Source: Clostridia bacterium
Lineage (GTDB): Bacteria > Bacillota_A > Clostridia > Oscillospirales > CAG-272
Reading direction: 5' to 3'
Length of the DNA: 20,109 nucleotides
Assembly (NCBI GenBank): GCA_017547395.1
Contig: JAFYPS010000112.1
Coordinates: 1 to 20,109, forward strand
The notes under the pieces were generated by a model. That model was not told where the DNA came from, made no database searches, and was given only the letters and a program-made list of their open reading frames with translations. Below are positions 1-8,332 of the stretch, piece by piece (the first letter of the stretch is position 1; every line of letters starts with the position of its first letter). The position numbers were made by a program, and so were the translations under genes.

Positions 1-1482
1 CCCGGCATCGTTGCAAACGACAATATCACACTTCAGCTTCGCCGCGGTGAAATCCACGCACTTCTCGGAGAAAACGGCGCGGGAAAATCAACGCTGATGT
101 CCGTCCTGTTCGGACTCTATCAGCCTGAAGCGGGCGAAATCCGCAAAAACGGCGAAAAAGTGAAAATTGAAAACCCAAATGATGCAACAGCGCTCGGTAT
201 AGGTATGGTGCACCAGCATTTCAAGCTCGTAGACGTTTTCACGGTGCTTGACAATATTATTCTCGGTGCCGAAACTACGAAATGCGGCTTTCTCAAAAAG
301 AAGGAAGCCCGCGCAAGAGTAAAGGAGCTTTCGGAAAAGTACGGCCTTTCGGTAGATCTCGACGCTCTTGTCGAGGACATCACCGTCGGTATGCAGCAAC
401 GTACCGAAATTCTCAAAATGCTTTACCGTGACAATGAGATTCTCATTTTTGACGAGCCTACAGCCGTTCTTACTCCACAGGAAATAAACGAGCTGATGGA
501 AACTATGCGCTTCTTTGCAAAAGAAGGCAAGTCTATCCTTTTCATTACGCATAAGCTTAACGAAATTATGGCGGTTGCCGACAGAGTTACCGTTCTCCGC
601 AAGGGTAAATATATCGGAACGGTAAACGTGTCCGACACCACAAAGCAGGAGCTTTCGACAATGATGGTAGGACGCCCCGTTCAGCTTGAAATTGATAAGG
701 ATGAGGCAAAGCCAACGGAAACCGTTCTCTCGGTAAAAAATCTCACTGTTTCCTCCCATACCAAGAAAGAGGCGGTAAAGAACGTTTCCTTTGACGTGCG
801 CGCAGGCGAAATCGTCTGCATTGCGGGCATCGACGGAAACGGACAGAGCGAGCTTGTCTACGGAATAACGGGACTTGAAAAGGCAACGGGCAGCGTCACT
901 CTCTGCGGCAAGGACATTTCAAAATACAACATCCTTAAGAGAAGCGCCGCGGGTATGAGCCACATTCCCGAGGACAGACACAAGCACGGTCTTGTACTTG
1001 ACTTTACACTTGAAAACAACCTTGTGCTTCAGCGCTTTAACGAAAAGAAATTCCAGCGCGCAGGCTTTATAAAGTCAGGCGCGGTACGCGAATATGCAAA
1101 CACGCTTATCGACCAATACGACGTACGCTCGGGTCAAGGCGCTGTAACCGTGGCGCGCTCAATGTCGGGCGGCAATCAGCAAAAAGCAATCATCGCCCGC
1201 GAAATCGACCGTGACAAGCCTCTGCTTATCGCAGTTCAGCCGACGCGCGGTCTTGACGTCGGTGCTATCGAGCATATCCACTCCCGCATAGTAAAGGAAC
1301 GCGACGCGGGCAAGGCGGTTCTGCTCGTTTCTCTTGAGCTTGACGAGGTTATGAGCCTTTCGGACAGAGTTCTCGTTATGTATGAGGGCGAAATCGTTGG
1401 CGAGCTTAATGCAAAAGAAACCACGCCCGAGGAGCTTGGCCTTTACATGTCGGGCGCAAAACGCGATAAGGAGGGAAAGTAA
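1..1482 (+). CDS. nupO: Nucleoside ABC importer, ATP-binding subunit (5' partial)
   Basis: Duplicated ATPase of the BMP-type (YufO/NupO) nucleoside importer family; it powers uptake through the two permeases that follow. The frame is open from base 1, so the start and probably an upstream substrate-binding lipoprotein lie outside. In the first half I see Walker [10 protein letters not shown] (near base 73), a VGMQQR signature in place of LSGGQ, and Walker [11 protein letters not shown]. The second half has a degenerate Walker [10 protein letters not shown], without the usual Lys, then SGGNQQK and [12 protein letters not shown]. The VGMQQR and [11 protein letters not shown] forms are typical of this family, which separates it from ribose (RbsA) importers, although RbsA is the nearest alternative. 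It ends one base before the next gene's ATG. The symbol is by family; the exact substrate (guanosine, uridine or other nucleosides) is inferred from the context with uridine kinase. Confidence 0.9.
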   Translation, partial: PGIVANDNITLQLRRGEIHALLGENGAGKSTLMSVLFGLYQPEAGEIRKNGEKVKIENPNDATALGIGMVHQHFKLVDVFTVLDNIILGAETTKCGFLKKKEARARVKELSEKYGLSVDLDALVEDITVGMQQRTEILKMLYRDNEILIFDEPTAVLTPQEINELMETMRFFAKEGKSILFITHKLNEIMAVADRVTVLRKGKYIGTVNVSDTTKQELSTMMVGRPVQLEIDKDEAKPTETVLSVKNLTVSSHTKKEAVKNVSFDVRAGEIVCIAGIDGNGQSELVYGITGLEKATGSVTLCGKDISKYNILKRSAAGMSHIPEDRHKHGLVLDFTLENNLVLQRFNEKKFQRAGFIKSGAVREYANTLIDQYDVRSGQGAVTVARSMSGGNQQKAIIAREIDRDKPLLIAVQPTRGLDVGAIEHIHSRIVKERDAGKAVLLVSLELDEVMSLSDRVLVMYEGEIVGELNAKETTPEELGLYMSGAKRDKEGK

Positions 1483-1483
1483 A

Positions 1484-2686
1484 ATGCAGAAAATCCGTGA
1501 CTTTTTTGACAGATCTGCCGTAAAATCAGTGCTTTCCTCGCTTATCTCGGTGCTTATCGGCCTCGTTTTCGGAAGTCTGCTCGTGCTGATTGTTTCTATG
1601 CTGAGCGGCGAAATCTCCCTGAAAAGCGGTATTGAGGGCGTAAAGCTTGTTTTCCTTGGCGTTTTCTGCAAAGGACGCGAGGCAGGCGAACTTGTCTTCG
1701 GACTTAACACCCAGTACCTCGGCGACCTTCTCTTCAGAGCGACACCCCTTATTCTGACGGGTCTTTCGGTTTCGGTTGCGTTCAAAACCGGACTTTTCAA
1801 CATCGGTGCGCCGGGTCAGTACCTTATGGGCACGGCGGCGACACTCTATCTTGCACTCAGCATTCCGCAAACCGTTGTTCCTGCATGGGCAATATGGATA
1901 ATTGCCTTTGCAGGCGGCGTTATTGCGGGTGCAATCTGGGGTGCAATTCCCGGAATTTTAAAGGCGACGCTCAATATCAACGAGGTTATCGCCTGCATTA
2001 TGACAAACTGGATATCCGCAAACATCGTTACCTGGATATTTGAAAACAGCTCTCTCCGTAACGCGTCCGAAGCATCGGGCGGCAAAATCGGCTACATCAA
2101 GAAAACTATTGACAACGGCGTGGCAACGCCTAAGCTCGGACTTGACAAGCTTCTCCCCGGCTCACAGGTAAATGCGGGAATCATTCTTGCAATCATTATC
2201 GCAATTCTCGTATATATTATAATGACTAAAACCACCTTCGGCTACCAGCTTAAAGCCTGCGGAAGCAACCGCTTTGCCGCAAAATACGCGGGTATTGCGG
2301 CAAGCCGTAACATTGTGTTTTCAATGGCTATTGCAGGCGGTCTTTCGGGTGCTGCGGCGGCTCTCTACTACCTCTCGGGTAACACGGAGTTCTTCTGGTC
2401 CACCTATCAGTCGCTCCCCGCGGTAGGCTTTAACGGAATTCCCGTTGCGCTCCTCGCGGTAAACCATCCGATAGGCGTAATTTTTGCAGGCTTGTTTATG
2501 TCGATGCTCAACATCTCGGGTACGGCACTCAAATATCTCACCCCCTACAACGAGTACATCACCGACATCATTATTGCATCTATAGTTTACCTCAGCGCGT
2601 TCTCGCTGATGATTAAGATGTGGCTCGGCAAAAAGAAAAAAGCCTTGCCCGAAGTAAAAACTGCCAAAAAGGAGGAAACGGTATGA
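1484..2686 (+). CDS. nupP: Nucleoside ABC importer, permease 1
   Basis: Inner-membrane permease of about 400 residues, YufP/NupP-like (BPD_transp_2 family), predicted to form the channel with the next gene product. The ATG at 1484 is chosen because AGGAGGG (1469-1475) precedes it at good spacing and it follows the ATPase stop by one base; an upstream in-frame start would overlap the ATPase by 100 bases. The protein starts MQKIRDFFDRS, has one N-terminal hydrophobic segment and then a series of Gly/Ala-rich membrane helices. Family-like stretches include GLSVSVAFKTGLFNIGAPGQ and LKACGSNRFAAKYAGI. It ends with a Lys-rich cytoplasmic tail. Its stop overlaps the next start (ATGA), which implies translational coupling in one operon. 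Confidence 0.9.
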   Translation: MQKIRDFFDRSAVKSVLSSLISVLIGLVFGSLLVLIVSMLSGEISLKSGIEGVKLVFLGVFCKGREAGELVFGLNTQYLGDLLFRATPLILTGLSVSVAFKTGLFNIGAPGQYLMGTAATLYLALSIPQTVVPAWAIWIIAFAGGVIAGAIWGAIPGILKATLNINEVIACIMTNWISANIVTWIFENSSLRNASEASGGKIGYIKKTIDNGVATPKLGLDKLLPGSQVNAGIILAIIIAILVYIIMTKTTFGYQLKACGSNRFAAKYAGIAASRNIVFSMAIAGGLSGAAAALYYLSGNTEFFWSTYQSLPAVGFNGIPVALLAVNHPIGVIFAGLFMSMLNISGTALKYLTPYNEYITDIIIASIVYLSAFSLMIKMWLGKKKKALPEVKTAKKEETV

Positions 2687-3693
2687 CGCTTCTTATTCAG
2701 GACACCCTAACCTACACCGTTCCTCTGCTTATCGTTGCTCTTGCGGGTATTTTCGCAGAGCGAAGCGGTATCATCAACCTCGCGCTTGAAGGTATTATGA
2801 TTTTCGGCGCGTTCAGCGGCGTGCTCACGGTTTACGTTCTGCAGAGTACGGGCGCGTTCAAGGCTGACAGCGGTCAGATAGTTATGCTTATCGCATTCCT
2901 CATTTCCGCTCTGCTCGGTGCAATCTTCAGCCTTCTTCTCTCTTTTGCATCAATCAACCTGCGTGCCGACCAGACTATCGGCGGTACCGCGCTCAATATG
3001 CTTGCACCCGCACTCGTTCTCTTCTTTGTAAATATGATTATAAGACAGAACGTGCTTCAGATGAAAAAGGGTGACGCGGCAGGTTGGTTTATGATTTTCA
3101 AAACCGACCTCGGCTTTGAAAAAGGACAGAACTACGGTTTCTTTGTCGAAACCTTTTTGAACAAGTTCTACCTCACAACCTATATCTGTATCGCGCTTTA
3201 TGTCATTCTTTCGATTATTCTCTATAAGACGAAGTTCGGTCTCAGGCTCCGCTCCTGCGGCGAAAATCCGCAGGCGGCAGACTCTCTCGGCATTAACGTT
3301 TACAAAATGCGCTACGCGGGCGTTACCATTTCGGGTGCGCTCAGCGGTATCGGCGGCTTTACCTTTGCACTTACCACTGCAAACTGCTCTTCAACGGGCG
3401 AAGTTGCGGGCTTTGGCTTCCTTGCCCTTGCGGTAATGATTTTCGGCAACTGGAAACCGCTCAGCACTGCGCTTGCGGCATTTTTGTTCGGACTTTGCAA
3501 ATGTATTGCGGCGGGATATCAGAACATTGACATCAACGGCGACGGAATCTTTTTGCTCAAGGAAATCGGTATTAATCAGAATTTATACCGTATGCTTCCA
3601 TATATTATTACACTTATCGTGCTTGCGTTTACTTCAAAGAAGTCACGCGCACCCAAGGCAGAAGGAATCCCCTACGATAAAGGACAAAGATAA
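2683..3693 (+). CDS. nupQ: Nucleoside ABC importer, permease 2
   Basis: Second permease, 336 residues, YufQ/NupQ-like. The ATG at 2683 lies inside the ATGA overlap with the preceding gene and has AAAAAGGAGG about seven bases upstream, so this start is preferred over the longer frame opening at 2620. It reads MTLLIQDTLTYTVPLLIVALAG and then FAERSGIINLALEGIMIFGAF, a stretch typical of this family, followed by eight or more hydrophobic segments. RSCGENPQAADSLGINV is the cytoplasmic loop that corresponds to LKACGSNRFAAKYAGI in the partner permease; that loop is known to contact the ATPase in related transporters. It is followed after three bases by uridine kinase, which supports nucleosides as substrate. 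Confidence 0.9.
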   Translation: MTLLIQDTLTYTVPLLIVALAGIFAERSGIINLALEGIMIFGAFSGVLTVYVLQSTGAFKADSGQIVMLIAFLISALLGAIFSLLLSFASINLRADQTIGGTALNMLAPALVLFFVNMIIRQNVLQMKKGDAAGWFMIFKTDLGFEKGQNYGFFVETFLNKFYLTTYICIALYVILSIILYKTKFGLRLRSCGENPQAADSLGINVYKMRYAGVTISGALSGIGGFTFALTTANCSSTGEVAGFGFLALAVMIFGNWKPLSTALAAFLFGLCKCIAAGYQNIDINGDGIFLLKEIGINQNLYRMLPYIITLIVLAFTSKKSRAPKAEGIPYDKGQR

Positions 3694-3696
3694 GTT

Positions 3697-4314
3697 ATGT
3701 CGGATATTTTGATTATCGGAATTGCGGGCGGCAGCGGAAGCGGCAAAACAACACTTGCCGAAAATCTTCTCGAAACCTTTGGCGACAGTATAGGCATCGT
3801 CCGTCACGACAACTATTACAGACGCAGAGATGAAATGTCTTACGAGGAGCGCGCCAAGATAAACTATGACGAGCCCGCAGCATTTGACAACGAGCTTCTC
3901 ATAAGTCATCTGCTTTCACTTCGCGACGGTCACGCCATAGAATGCCCCGTTTATGACTACACAGTGCATAACCGCAGTGACAAAACCGTTACAATCGAGC
4001 CGAAAAAGGTAATGCTTGTCGAGGGAATTCTCATTTTCGAAAACCCATCGCTCTGCAATCTTTTCGACGTGAAAATTTTCGTTGATACCGATGCCGACGT
4101 TCGCATTGTACGAAGAATTCTCCGCGACGTTACCGAGCGCGAGCGCAGTCTTGACTCGGTCGTGTGGCAATATCTCACAACGGTAAAACCTATGCACGAG
4201 CAGTACGTCGAGCCGTCAAAACGACGCGCCGACATCATCGTTCCCGAGGGCGGACAAAACACAGTCGCGCTCGAAATGATAACCGACAGAATAAAAAGTC
4301 ATTTGAATGAATAA
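3697..4314 (+). CDS. udk: Uridine kinase
   Basis: Phosphorylates uridine (and usually cytidine) to the monophosphate with ATP or GTP, the first cytosolic step of pyrimidine salvage. The protein has 205 residues, the usual length for Udk. The P-loop is GGSGSGKTT at residues 11-19. RHDNYY (36-41) carries the Asp expected to act as base, followed by NYDEPAAFD, typical of the family's nucleoside-binding region. VEGILIF and the R-rich VRRILRDVTERERS form the lid side. AAAGGA about 12 bases upstream is the ribosome binding site. It is the last gene of the nucleoside importer operon, three bases after the second permease, so imported nucleosides would be trapped as nucleotides. Two stop codons in tandem (TAA TAG) precede the terminator. 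A broader phosphoribulokinase/uridine kinase-family role cannot be fully excluded. Confidence 0.92.
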   Translation: MSDILIIGIAGGSGSGKTTLAENLLETFGDSIGIVRHDNYYRRRDEMSYEERAKINYDEPAAFDNELLISHLLSLRDGHAIECPVYDYTVHNRSDKTVTIEPKKVMLVEGILIFENPSLCNLFDVKIFVDTDADVRIVRRILRDVTERERSLDSVVWQYLTTVKPMHEQYVEPSKRRADIIVPEGGQNTVALEMITDRIKSHLNE

Positions 4315-4318
4315 TAGT

Positions 4319-4351
4319 AAAAGCACGGAGCAAGTATGCTCCGTGCTTTTT
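4319..4351 (+). terminator. Intrinsic terminator of the nucleoside operon
   Basis: A 13-bp perfect stem, AAAAGCACGGAGC (4319-4331) with GCTCCGTGCTTTT (4338-4350), encloses a 6-base AAGTAT loop and ends in a T run. It begins five bases after the uridine kinase stop. The A-tract on the 5' side could also let it work on the other strand, but no gene there needs it. Confidence 0.9.
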
Positions 4352-4362
4352 ATGTGTGGTGA

Positions 4363-4566
4363 ATTAAAGTTTATGGGAGTAAACAATCCCTCAGTCAGCT
4401 TTGCTCGAACCCCAAAACGCGCAAAGCGCATTTTGAGGACCCCTCGCGCTGACAGCTCCCTTTACACAAGGGAGCCTTGGTTTCATCGTGTTTTAGCCTC
4501 CCTTGTGTAAAGGGAGGTGGCGCCGTAGGCGACGGAGGGATTGGCTCCATAAACATTAATTTATCT
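4363..4566. repeat. Palindromic repeat element E1 (MITE-like)
   Basis: Noncoding element of about 200 bp, homologous to E2 at 8889-9102. The ends are inverted copies of one motif: ATTAAAGTTTA at 4363-4373 and the reverse complement of ATTAATGTTTA at 4550-4560, with homology running on to 4566. Inside lie CAATCCCTC and GGGATTG as inner inverted ends, a hairpin CAAAACGCGC/GCGCATTTTG, a stem GCTCCCTT/AAGGGAGC (4455-4475), a stem CCTCCCTT/AAGGGAGG (4497-4517) and a short hairpin CGCC-GTA-GGCG (about 4521-4531). The two middle stems are also complementary to each other. Short frames crossing it are not credible genes. It resembles intergenic palindromes common in Ruminococcaceae-type genomes. No transposase is present. 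Confidence 0.85.
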
Positions 4567-4591
4567 TATAAAATTTTAAAAATCATTTCCC

Positions 4592-4621
4592 GTATAAGTC
4601 TTTTGGATAAAGGCAAAACTA
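4592..4621 (+). promoter_or_regulatory. Candidate sigma-F-type promoter of the SpoIIQ-like gene
   Basis: GTATA at 4592-4596 and GGCAAAACTA at 4612-4621 are separated by 15 bases. These fit the published forespore sigma-F pattern GywTA and GGnnAnAnTw at every defined position. The gene downstream is a SpoIIQ-like M23 protein, and spoIIQ is a classic sigma-F target. The assignment rests on the match and the context; no transcription data are seen. Confidence 0.6.
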
Positions 4622-4660
4622 CTTTCGTAGAAACTTTTTCATCTGAAAGGACTTTTAACA

Positions 4661-5425
4661 ATGGAACAAAAAAGAAACGAACAAAAAACCGCGGGTATTC
4701 TATACATCACGATTATGCTTGTATTGCTTATAATGGCTCTTGCCGTAGGACTTGTAAGCGCGGCAAACCGCCGAAAAGCACCCGTCGAGGCAAGCACTCC
4801 CGTGTCCTCGCAAAGCACCTCCAAAACAACCGCGCTCCCCGACAAAGACCACACCTCTCCCTCGGTCACAACCAAAAATCCTGCCGAGACTACGGAAAGC
4901 ACTCTTGCACCGTCCACCGTATCTACAACCGCACAGACCTTGCCTTCGAGCGAAAAGGCAGCACAGGCAGAAATACCGCCCGTTTCTCTGCCCGAGTTTA
5001 TTATGCCCACCATAGGCAACGTTGCAAAGAAATTTTCGATAGACGCGCTCGTTTTTTCAAACACTATGGAGGACTACCGCACGCATAACGGAATTGACGT
5101 TTGCGCGGCGATGGGCGATGCGGTAATGGCGGCGGCAGACGGCATTGTTTCCGAGGTTTACAGCCATCCGATGATGGGCAACACCGTTGTCATCGTTCAC
5201 GACGGCGACGCCGAAACCGTTTATCAGAATCTCGCTGACAATATACCCGTTTCAATAGGCGATACGGTGAAATGCGGTGAGATAATAGGCGCGGTCGGCG
5301 ACAGCGCGATAATAGAAATTGCCGAAGAACCTCATCTGCATTTTGAACTGACCGTCGGCGGTATGCATCAGGACCCGCTTGACTATATCTCACTTGAGAC
5401 AATGACTATTGTGTATGAAGAATAG
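4661..5425 (+). CDS. spoIIQ: SpoIIQ-like membrane-anchored M23 peptidase
   Basis: Predicted forespore membrane protein of the engulfment channel (SpoIIQ-SpoIIIAH type), or a closely related LytM-domain protein acting outside the membrane on peptidoglycan. The 254 residues show a short basic N-terminus, one membrane helix at about 13-34, a Ser/Thr/Pro-rich linker at about 40-110 and an M23 domain at about 115-243. All zinc and catalytic residues are present: H142 and D146 in HNGID, H225 and H227 in HLHFE. B. subtilis SpoIIQ lacks a complete set, whereas clostridial SpoIIQ keeps it, so this copy looks enzymatically competent. DYRTHNGIDV and GDTVKCGEIIG are typical of SpoIIQ. AAAGGA lies ten bases before the ATG. 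The sigma-F-like promoter upstream supports the name; a general M23 cell-wall hydrolase is the alternative. Confidence 0.75.
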   Translation: MEQKRNEQKTAGILYITIMLVLLIMALAVGLVSAANRRKAPVEASTPVSSQSTSKTTALPDKDHTSPSVTTKNPAETTESTLAPSTVSTTAQTLPSSEKAAQAEIPPVSLPEFIMPTIGNVAKKFSIDALVFSNTMEDYRTHNGIDVCAAMGDAVMAAADGIVSEVYSHPMMGNTVVIVHDGDAETVYQNLADNIPVSIGDTVKCGEIIGAVGDSAIIEIAEEPHLHFELTVGGMHQDPLDYISLETMTIVYEE

Positions 5426-5435
5426 AATTTTTCTC

Positions 5436-5465
5436 AAAAAAAGGACTGCTTTCGCAGTCCTTTTT
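5436..5465. terminator. Bidirectional intrinsic terminator
   Basis: AAAAAGGACTGC and GCAGTCCTTTTT form a 12-bp stem round a TTTC loop (5450-5453). It lies between two converging genes, the M23 gene ending at 5425 and the SPFH gene ending at 5467, with A and T runs on both sides, so it can stop transcription from either direction. The same GC-containing stem recurs at 15893-15922. Confidence 0.9.
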
Positions 5466-5466
5466 G

Positions 5467-6387
5467 TTACTGTCCTATATCCAAAATCGGGAAGGTGCCG
5501 CCTTCGCCACCCATATACGTGGGAAGCTTACCGTCCCAGCCCATAGCGTAGTAATACTGAATAAGCGTATCGGTTAGAGATGCCGCAAGTTTTGCATTTG
5601 CTTCTGCTTCCTTTTCGGTTGCATAAAGCTTTGCATCTGCCTCAACTCTCTTAACCTCGGCAGCTGCCTCCGCCTCAATCTTTGCGCGCTCTGCCGCAGC
5701 CTCTGCCTCGATTATCGCCTGCTCCTGCTCTATCTGCGCCTTGAGTTTGTTCTGCTCAGCAACCTGCTTTGCCTCAACGGCATTGGTAAACACGTCCGAA
5801 AAGTCAAGGTTTTCAATAGATGCGTCAAGCACCTCGATGTTGTACTGCTCAAGCTTATCAAGCAGAATCGCTCTTACCTCCGCAGAAAGCTTTTCGCGGT
5901 TTGCGATGAGATTTTCCGCATTGTACTTGGCGATTACACTCTTTACCGCCTCCTGAATACGGGGAGCGATTACGGTTGTGAAATAGCCTGTACCGATAGT
6001 CTTGTATATGGTCTGCGCGTTCGACTTCTGAATCTGGTAGTTGATGGTGTAGGTAACCGCAACCTCCTGAATGTCACTTGAGAAGCAGTTCAGGTCAACG
6101 GTCGCCTTCTGATTGCGGTTATCCATATTCACAACCTCCTGCCAGGGAAGCTTGAAATGAATGCCCGCCTCAAAGGTGTAATCCTCTACCTGACCGAAGG
6201 TGGTAACGATACCCGTGTGTCCCGTAGGTACGGACGCAACGCAGCTGCCCGCAATAATGCATCCGCTCACTACAAGGAGCAGTACCGCAACTGCAGTTAC
6301 CTGCTTTTTACCGTTTTTTAAAGAAAATACTATTCCGATAAGGGAGATAAGCGCTAAAACGATTCCCCCGAAAAACAATGTTACCAT
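5467..6387 (-). CDS. SPFH/band 7 (prohibitin/stomatin-like) membrane protein
   Basis: Membrane scaffold protein of 306 residues; bacterial relatives form oligomers in membrane microdomains and often partner with proteases, but the exact role here is not known. I start it at the ATG at 6387, which has GGAGG five bases upstream; a TTG four codons earlier lies over that ribosome binding site and is unlikely. The N-terminus has two hydrophobic segments (about 3-22 and 32-50), then the band 7 domain beginning VPTGHTGIVTTFGQV and DYTFEAGIHFKLPW. The C-terminal third is an Ala/Glu-rich coiled coil (EAEAAAERAKIEAEAAAEVK), as in prohibitins. It is the last gene of a four-gene minus-strand operon, 12 bases after the M24 gene, and ends at the shared terminator. 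It lacks a following NfeD gene. Confidence 0.88.
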   Translation of the reverse strand: MVTLFFGGIVLALISLIGIVFSLKNGKKQVTAVAVLLLVVSGCIIAGSCVASVPTGHTGIVTTFGQVEDYTFEAGIHFKLPWQEVVNMDNRNQKATVDLNCFSSDIQEVAVTYTINYQIQKSNAQTIYKTIGTGYFTTVIAPRIQEAVKSVIAKYNAENLIANREKLSAEVRAILLDKLEQYNIEVLDASIENLDFSDVFTNAVEAKQVAEQNKLKAQIEQEQAIIEAEAAAERAKIEAEAAAEVKRVEADAKLYATEKEAEANAKLAASLTDTLIQYYYAMGWDGKLPTYMGGEGGTFPILDIGQ

Positions 6388-6399
6388 ATTTACCTCCAA

Positions 6400-7458
6400 T
6401 CAGAAAAGTTCGATAAGCGACTTGTCTGCCCCGGTAAGATTTACAACGTTTTCACCGTCGGCGTAAATCATATCCTCAATTCTGCAGCCGTACTTGCCCG
6501 CAATATAAATGCCCGGCTCAACGGTGATAACGTGACCTGCCGCAAAGAAGTCCGCGCACTTAGGCGAGAATCTCGGCTCCTCGTGAATCTCAAGGCCTAC
6601 TCCGTGGCCAAGACCGTGTCCGAAGCAGCCGTGATAGCCCGCATCGTCGATAACGTCGCGCGCGATTTTGTCAATCGCATTACATTTCATACCAACCTTG
6701 GCAGCGTTAATCGCGTCGGTCTGCGCACGAAGCACGGTATTGTAAAGTCGCTTCATCTCCTCGTCTGCCTTACCGATAACCACGGTTCTCGTCATATCCG
6801 AGTGGTATCCGTCGACAACACAGCCGTAGTCCATTGTGAAAAAGCCCTTTTCAAGCTTCACGTTTCTCGGAACTCCGTGAGGAAGCGAGGAAGCACTGCC
6901 CGAAACCGCTATAGTGTCAAAGCTTTTTTCCTCCGCGCCCATTTTTCTCATAAAGAATTCAAGCTCAACGGCAACGTCTATCTCGGTCATATCGGGGGTC
7001 ATCACCTTTAAGATATGCTCAAACGCATCGTCGGTGATTTTCTGCGCCTTTTTAATCTTCTCAACCTCTCCAAGGTCTTTAAAGCGCCGCATTTCCTCGA
7101 TAATTCCCTTTGAGGGAACGAACTCTGCGGGGATTCTCTCCTTTAATCTTTCGAGCATAGCATACGTAACTCTGCTCTCCTCAAACGCTACGGTCTTTAC
7201 ACCCTCTTTTTTAAAGATATCCGCAATAGCCTCGCACATATCCTTGGGGGCGCAAACGCTAAAGCCCTCACCGCGAGAAGCCTCTGCCGCCTCGGTGTAG
7301 CGGAAGTCGGTAACGATGTGCGCGCTCTCTTTGGTAACTACAACGTAGCCGTCCGTAAAGCGGAATCCGCCGATATAATACTGATTAAGCTCGTCGGTAA
7401 TAATGATTGCATCTGCAAATTTTGAAAATTTTTCGCGTAAAATTTCTGCTCTTGTCAT
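6400..7458 (-). CDS. Xaa-Pro aminopeptidase (M24 family)
   Basis: Cytosolic metallopeptidase predicted to remove N-terminal residues before proline. The 352 residues include a creatinase-like N-domain (about 3-125) and a pita-bread catalytic domain. All five metal ligands are visible: D210 (MDYG), D221 (HSDMTRT), H285 (HGLGHGVG), E314 (VEPGIY) and E328 (RIEDM). The 210-221 and 285-314 spacings match E. coli PepP (260-271 and 354-383). Two starts compete. The ATG at 7470 touches AAAGGA with no spacer, while the ATG at 7458, giving MTRAEILREKF, has usable spacing and begins like relatives, so 7458 is chosen. In Bacillus the homologue yqhT precedes efp; here an SPFH gene follows. Prolidase (PepQ) activity is the alternative. 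Confidence 0.9.
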   Translation of the reverse strand: MTRAEILREKFSKFADAIIITDELNQYYIGGFRFTDGYVVVTKESAHIVTDFRYTEAAEASRGEGFSVCAPKDMCEAIADIFKKEGVKTVAFEESRVTYAMLERLKERIPAEFVPSKGIIEEMRRFKDLGEVEKIKKAQKITDDAFEHILKVMTPDMTEIDVAVELEFFMRKMGAEEKSFDTIAVSGSASSLPHGVPRNVKLEKGFFTMDYGCVVDGYHSDMTRTVVIGKADEEMKRLYNTVLRAQTDAINAAKVGMKCNAIDKIARDVIDDAGYHGCFGHGLGHGVGLEIHEEPRFSPKCADFFAAGHVITVEPGIYIAGKYGCRIEDMIYADGENVVNLTGADKSLIELF

Positions 7459-7474
7459 TACTTTATCCATTCCT

Positions 7475-8332
7475 TTATATAAGTGTTTCGTAGTATTTCT
7501 TCATCGCAAGCGCGTCCTCGCTCTGAGTGCCAGCCGACTCGCTGATAATGCGCGGACAGAGATTTTCACGTGCGATAGCCTCCATCAGCGGCTCAAAGTC
7601 GGGTCCGTACACGCTGTCCTCAAAGGTGAGATGTCGCTTTTCTCCCTTATCAGTCCACTCGATTTTTGAAAAATGGCAGTGCAGATATCTCGCCTTGTCG
7701 TCGCCAAGCACGGTTCCGATTTTGTCGAAAACTCTGCGATAATCGTCGGCAGTGACAAACACGTTTCCGCAGTCGCGCGCATTGAGGTGACCAAAGTCAA
7801 CTACAGGCGCAAGGCGGGTGTCCATTCTGCAAAGCTCAATAACCTCGTCGAGCGTGCCGAGCTGATTTTGCTTGCCCATTGTTTCAATGCCGAAGGAAAT
7901 ATCGGTATTGCCAAGCTTTTCAAGCGTTCTTGCAAGGGTGTCTGCCGAAAGCTTCATCGCTTCTTCACGGCTTATCTTTGCCGCAGATCCGCAGTGGATA
8001 ACTATTGTATCCGCGCCGAGAAGCTCTGCCGCCCACAGACTTTTTTCGATATATTCTATGCTCTTAAGACGCTTTTCAATATCAACGCCCGAAAGCGAAA
8101 TAAAGTATGGGGTGTGAAAGGACATCAAAATCCCGTTTTCTCTTGCCGCGTCTCCGATTTCGCGGAGCGCGCTCTCGCCTGCCGCAACACCGTTGCCCGC
8201 CTCGTATTCATACGCGTCAAGTCCTATCGTTTTAAGCCACGCGGGCGCTTGCTTTGTGCTTTTGTACTTTGCATCGTAAAAGCTCTGGCTGTTGCCACCC
8301 GGACCAAAGGTCGCTCTATTTGGTTTTTGCAT
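7475..8332 (-). CDS. Endonuclease IV-like/sugar isomerase-type TIM-barrel protein
   Basis: TIM-barrel protein of 285 residues in the xylose isomerase-like/AP endonuclease 2 superfamily. The metal site of E. coli endonuclease IV can be followed almost completely: H73 (FHTP), H113 (IHCG), E150 (GIET), D179 and H182 (VDFGHLN), H218 (LHCHFSK), H234 (KRH) and E265 (ISES). The ligand equal to D229, two residues before the last His, is Lys here, so one zinc position may be altered. It could be an AP endonuclease that binds its metals differently, or a sugar-phosphate isomerase/epimerase; I cannot decide. Its ATG has GAAAGGAAAG upstream and overlaps the end of the YqeG-like gene by 17 bases, so the two are coupled. 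The stop lies 16 bases before the M24 start chosen here. Confidence 0.8.
   Translation of the reverse strand: MQKPNRATFGPGGNSQSFYDAKYKSTKQAPAWLKTIGLDAYEYEAGNGVAAGESALREIGDAARENGILMSFHTPYFISLSGVDIEKRLKSIEYIEKSLWAAELLGADTIVIHCGSAAKISREEAMKLSADTLARTLEKLGNTDISFGIETMGKQNQLGTLDEVIELCRMDTRLAPVVDFGHLNARDCGNVFVTADDYRRVFDKIGTVLGDDKARYLHCHFSKIEWTDKGEKRHLTFEDSVYGPDFEPLMEAIARENLCPRIISESAGTQSEDALAMKKYYETLI

Noticed and set aside
4307..4510. Short plus-strand frame beginning in the terminator and running through E1 (about 67 codons)
   Set aside because: It lies wholly in terminator and repeat DNA, has no ribosome binding site, and its translation follows the palindrome; E2 does not keep the frame.
4477..5088. 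Long plus-strand frame of about 200 codons overlapping E1 and the M23 gene
   Set aside because: Starts inside the repeat, and most of it shadows the M23 gene in another frame; composition is rich in basic residues with no domain.
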